Assembly (NCBI RefSeq): GCF_000972845.2
Contig: NC_040019.1
Coordinates: forward strand, 13,475,346-13,539,345
Source of the DNA: Larimichthys crocea
Lineage: Eukaryota > Chordata > Actinopteri > Sciaenidae
Length of the DNA: 64,000 nucleotides
Reading direction: 5' to 3'
Shown: positions 60,401 to 64,000 of the stretch, in pieces
Layout of the letters: each line of letters opens with the position of its first letter
Position numbering within the stretch: position 1 is the first letter of the stretch
Notes under the pieces: generated by a model
Told to the model about the DNA's origin: nothing
The model's database searches: none
Seen by the model: only the letters and a program-made list of their open reading frames with translations
Made by a program: the position numbers and the translations under genes

Positions 60401-61734
60401 TCAGAGGTGCAGCTGATTCTGGGCTCTGAGGACAAGCACAGTCAAAACAGTTTACATTACTTCCAGACCTCCCTGACCCCACAACATCTTCCAGCTCTGG
60501 AGGATCCCGGGGCATTCCCAACCCCGATGAGAAGTACTCTGTCCAGTCAGTTCTGGGCCTCCCAGCAGCTAGATGTACCAGATGTTAACCCAACTGAGCC
60601 TGAGCTGGTTCTGTCATGCAGCAGCAGAGTTTCTACTTTACCAAATCCCACCGAGCACGCATGTGATACGCTTCGTGTAAGCTGCGGCCACTGGAGCTGA
60701 TTGTGGCCGTTCCAATCAATGTTTGAAATGTTTGTGGAGAACGGACAAAAAAAGGTCACCACATGACGCCTCAGTGGTTTTTATCTTCAGTTAAATTATC
60801 TATATATAAATAAAGTATAAATAAGTTTTTTTAGCTGATGTTAGAAAATATAAATGAAGATATCGAGGTTCCTTTTAAAACAATAATAAATAAAAAACAA
60901 AGTGAGTTAGAGACATGACATGCACAGCTCTGAATCTCTGATATAACGACGTCAGTGTCTTCATGAAAAATCAGCTTCAGATCTGAATCATCTGAGTAAA
61001 AATTAAACAACATAGTGTCGACTTATCCTGTAAACTGACAGAGAGGGCGGTCCCAGCACAGAGCCCTGAGGTACACCACAAGACGAGGAAATGAAGTTTA
61101 ACAGGCTGTCACAGATTCGATCCAGTTTAATGCAGCACCAGCATATGCCTACATTACCCACAATGCAACCAGCCCATCTACATTTGGGTGGGAGATTGGT
61201 GTGTTATGCTAGTCGAGATTAATGAAGCCTGCAGAGAGCTACAGAGAGCTGAGCGGTTCAGTCTTTCATCCTTTAATGTTAGCGCCATCATCAGGTCGAC
61301 ATGCATGTTTACCCAGCAGCCTCAGCTGGACTCTGTGTTTACTAGTGATGACTCACAGCATGATGACATCACAAACTATCACACGTCGCCTTCAAATGTC
61401 CTGATATGAGCTGTCAAAGAGCGCGTCCTGACTGTGACTGCATCACTGCCAAACTCATGAAAATATTCATCACTTCAATTATTGATTAATTATTATTTGA
61501 CCTTTGAGACGCTTGAGACTTTTACCAGGTGAATTAATCCTCAAAGTGACACTTACAGTGAGACTGAACATGAAATATTTCAAATATTTACAGATGATCT
61601 CAGTATCTCAGAGTTTTAAACATGCTGAAACATTTTAAATATTTCTCACCCGCGTCAATGTCTCCATCTCCACTCTGAGCCCGACTCACAGCCGGCAGCA
61701 GCAACAGCAAAAAGGTCCAGCAGCCGGACAACAT
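57437..61734 (-). CDS. IL7R: Interleukin-7 receptor alpha chain
   Basis: Type I cytokine receptor for IL-7 (and TSLP in mammals), needed for lymphocyte development. Eight exons in transcription order: 61734-61650, 60425-60296, 60213-60053, 59902-59754, 59677-59524, 59433-59346, 59264-59192, 57838-57437; phases all join, 413 residues. Signal peptide MLSGCWTFLLLLLPAVSRA. The ectodomain has cysteines in ISCTSD and LTCKL and a fibronectin-type domain ending in the WSDWS box (GTWSDWSETYSFF). Transmembrane helix YTLIVCLILLLVLPTTVVFF. Box 1 YMWPSIPHP for JAK1. The tail ends EEAYVTMSSFYQIK, almost as in mammals, including the STAT5-docking Tyr context YVTM. Eight exons and the CAPSL neighbour match the mammalian locus. 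Intron 7 holds a long G-rich minisatellite. Confidence 0.96.
58020..58770 (+). repeat. G-rich minisatellite (GTTAGGGGGTGGT words), IL7R intron 7
   Basis: About 750 bp of GGTGGTTGTTAGG, GGGGTGGTCGTTAAGTGGTG and related words, with higher-order blocks of about 55-60 bp repeated. Runs of 4-5 G recur every 10-20 bases on the strand opposite to the IL7R transcript. Confidence 0.93.
60426..61649 (-). other. IL7R intron 1 content
   Basis: Contains degenerate repeat-like segments (60,470-60,780 and 61,020-61,130, the latter with GAGCCCTGAGGTACACCACA). No additional exon was recognised. Confidence 0.4.
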
Positions 61735-63304
61735 CTCCTCAACAAGTGTCCTCAACAAGTGTCCTCAACAAGTGTCCTCACAGAGTCTCCTCACAGAGTC
61801 TCCTCACAGAGTGTCCTCACAGAGTGTCCTTAACCTCAGCAGTCTTCACTCTGTCGCTGCTCAGTTGCTGCAGACTCATCAGCTGAGAGCTTTTCTTGTC
61901 AGCCGGCAGGAAGAGAGGAAGAAGGAGTGGCAAGCGTACAGAAGAAGAAGAAGAAGAGGGGGGTGCTCGCCTCACAGGATGTTCTCTTTGTTCAGGTTCT
62001 CTGTGGTACGAAGATGAATTAGAACATTTGTGCAGAAATGCTTGCTGTGCTCGAAGTTTTGACAGAGAGAGAAACTGAATGTTACGAACACGACACAGTC
62101 AGAAAGTCACTGAGGTTTGAAACCACAAACACAAAATGAATGACTGTGAAAGGCTTGAAAGGGTGTGCACCTGACCTCCACCTGTTCAGACATGATCACC
62201 GTTGGGGGCTTTTAATTTGAAAAGAATCAGATGTCCTGAGTTTCCTTGACCAGTCAGAGCGCAGTTTAAAAGTCAGTCCCACATTTACTCTTGTCCGGCG
62301 GCTTCTTGCTCGCTCACTCTCTCCTTTTCTCTTCTTAGCTTCCTCCGTCAGCGTCCTCTTCACTCTCTGCTCCTCTGCCATCATGTCCATAGAAGCTGCT
62401 GAGCCTGGTTACATTGCCCACTCTACCTGCTCCTGTTTCCTGTCTGGTTCAGTCTCAGCTGTTTTCATCAATCACGCTGTAAAAAGACGATCAGCAGACT
62501 CAGCAGACGAGCTGAAGAACAAAGTTTAGCAGCAGAAGACACAAATACTGGACACAAACAAACCACATGAAGGGCCATGTTGTTTATGAAGACCTGTGAA
62601 TGTTTATGAACGTCTGTGAATGTTTATGAAGACCTGTGAATGTTTATGAAGACCTGTGAATGTTTATGAACGTCTGTGAATGTTTATGAACGTCTGTGAA
62701 TGTTTATGAACACCTGTGAATGTTTATGAAGGCCTGTGAATGTTTATGAACACCTGTGAATGTTTATGAAGACCTGTGAATGTTTATGAACGTCTGTGAA
62801 TGTTTATGAACGTCTGTGAATGTTTATGAACACCTCTGAACGTTTATTAATATCTCTGAACGTCTATGAACGCCTTGATTGTCGTGTACTTTGGCTTAGC
62901 GCTCTGACAGTTCTTGAAATGAACTCTCTGTCAGTGAACGCATCTTCAGAGTGAAAACACTGTGTGTGTTGTTTTTGTGACGTTCACTCAGGAAACGTTC
63001 TTCAGTGTTTATAAATCTTCCTCGCTGTCAAACAGAAAATCTAACCCGAATCTACAAACCACTTCCTGTCTACTCAAGTGATCTGGTTTGTTTTCAAATA
63101 AGGCCAGCAAGTACACGAAGCTACGTTCACTACCAAACACAGCCTCAACTGACCTCAGGTCTGTCTGTCTGTGTGTCTGTCACCTGTCTGTCTGTCACCT
63201 GTCTGTCTGTCACCTGTCTGTCACTAATACATCATTTGGGTCTTTAGTAGAAACAGTTTCTGCTTCAACATTTGATTTGTGTCAGCTTCTAATCATCAGT
63301 GATC
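61735..63304. other. IL7R upstream region
   Basis: Tandem copies of CAACAAGTGTCCT and CACAGAGTCTCCT at 61,738-61,830, just upstream of the IL7R start, and a (GAA)n tract at 61,940. A 20-bp minisatellite is listed separately. CTGTCTGTCAC repeats lie at 63,160-63,222. No gene recognised. Confidence 0.55.
62575..62870 (+). repeat. 20-bp minisatellite
   Basis: About 14 copies of the unit TGTTTATGAACGTCTGTGAA, alternating with GACCTG and CACCTG variants at the middle positions. Confidence 0.93.
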
Positions 63305-63459
63305 ATGTTTGATGTCCTCTCGTCCTCTCGTCCTCTCGTCCTCACTGTCTGTCTCCTGTCTTTGGGTTTCTTCCTCCTCTGCTGTCTCTACACTCTTGTC
63401 ATGTTGAGCCTGCAGGCCTCGCCGTGGTTAGATCTGTTTCCTGCGCTTGCTGCTTCAGG
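63305..63459 (+). CDS. Possible first coding exon of a membrane protein
   Basis: ATG at 63,305 begins MFDVLSSSRPLVLTVCLLSL, then GFFLLCCLYTLVMLSL, then QASPWLDLFPALAAS, and reaches a candidate donor (TTCAG|GTAGTT) at about 63,460. It has a single hydrophobic segment near the N-terminus, the layout of a type II membrane anchor. I do not recognise it. Past the donor the frame runs into polybasic sequence from a (GAA)n tract, which is not believable protein. It could be chance. Confidence 0.25.
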
Positions 63460-63564
63460 TAGTTTCAGAGCAAAGGAATACAGGCTTTATGTTGTGAAGC
63501 AGGGCATGCTGGGAAACGGTGGTGGTGGTGCATGCTGCATCAACCTGAGCAGGAAGTGTAAAAA

Positions 63565-63566
63565 CA

Positions 63567-63607
<41 letters not shown>

Positions 63608-64000
63608 AGAAGAGGAAAAAGAAGGGAATAGGAAGATAATATAAGAAGAAGAAGAAGAAGAAGAGAGGAAGAAGATGAAGAAGAATCATCTGCAGCCTCA
63701 TCGTCCGCTGACTACTCCTCCTCTTCCGCCGCCGACGCATCAGACTGCAGAAGACCTGACTCCTCCTCCTCGGCCTCCTCGCATCCCCTCCTCCTAATCT
63801 GCCTCTTCCCTCCTCCTCCTCCTCCGCTCTTCCTCATCTTCATCCTCGCTCCTCATCAGCCTCTTCTGCAATCCCCCGCTCCCTCCTCATCCCTCCATCC
63901 CTCTGTGCCTCTATCTCCCCCCTCCTCCTCCTCTTCCTCCTCCTCTTCTCTCATCCCATTCCCTTACCTCCTCTTCGTCTCCCTCCTCCTCCGCCTCACT
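63565..64000. repeat. (GAA)n tract followed by a polypyrimidine (TCC/CTC) region
   Basis: 63,565-63,685 is GAA/GAGGAA repeats. 63,710-64,000 is nearly all C and T with TCC/CTC words. The two strands of these adjacent regions are purine-rich and pyrimidine-rich respectively, so they could pair imperfectly. Confidence 0.9.

Overview
The window looks like a stretch of a ray-finned fish (teleost) nuclear genome. The genes are multi-exon with GT-AG introns, the gaps between genes are full of (TG)n, (CA)n and (TA)n microsatellites and long minisatellites, and there are hAT and LINE-type remnants. Two blocks preserve vertebrate gene order: UGCG-PTBP3-HSDL2 (neighbours on human chromosome 9q31-32) and CAPSL-IL7R (neighbours on human 5p13). 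Reading frames were rebuilt by hand from splice sites. Exon lengths of MOCS2A, MOCS2B, UGCG, PTBP3, HSDL2, CAPSL and IL7R each sum to a whole number of codons.

Layout. 1-13,265 is a large palindromic repeat complex. Three copies of one block (A at 1-1,890; B inverted at 5,114-7,930; C at 8,190-11,000) each carry the same hAT insertion. They are separated by CA/TG tracts and a 26-bp minisatellite, with a 10-N gap at 11,913-11,922. B and C meet head-to-head at a polypurine core flanked by decayed copies of a gene whose intact version follows at 13,439-14,140 (a 233-residue helical protein of unknown function). Next, all plus strand, come MOCS2A/MOCS2B (molybdenum cofactor synthesis, 15,168-16,679) and UGCG (glucosylceramide synthase, 17,592-21,070). 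PTBP3 (minus strand, 25,171-27,815) and HSDL2 (plus, 33,811-36,731) are divergent. They are separated by AT-rich repeats and a noisy inverted-repeat region, and each has a copy of the same palindromic element near its 5' end.

37,740-50,126 holds the 5' two thirds of an arachidonate-type lipoxygenase gene. A 7.35-kb, almost perfectly uniform 44-bp tandem array follows its exon 8, and then a second, indel-ridden copy of exons 3-8. The exons carrying the last iron ligands are not found. 50,130-53,640 contains retroelement remnants. CAPSL (plus, 53,769-55,732) has two alternative terminal exons, and IL7R (minus, 57,437-61,734) is complete in eight exons. The last 2.2 kb is simple sequence plus one possible first exon of a membrane protein.

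Sequence quality is uneven. The unique genes are clean, but the repeat complex (1-13 kb), the 28.6-33.3 kb stretch and the second lipoxygenase copy carry dense one-base indels of the kind left by poorly polished long reads. Structural claims there should be read as claims about the assembly as well as about the genome.
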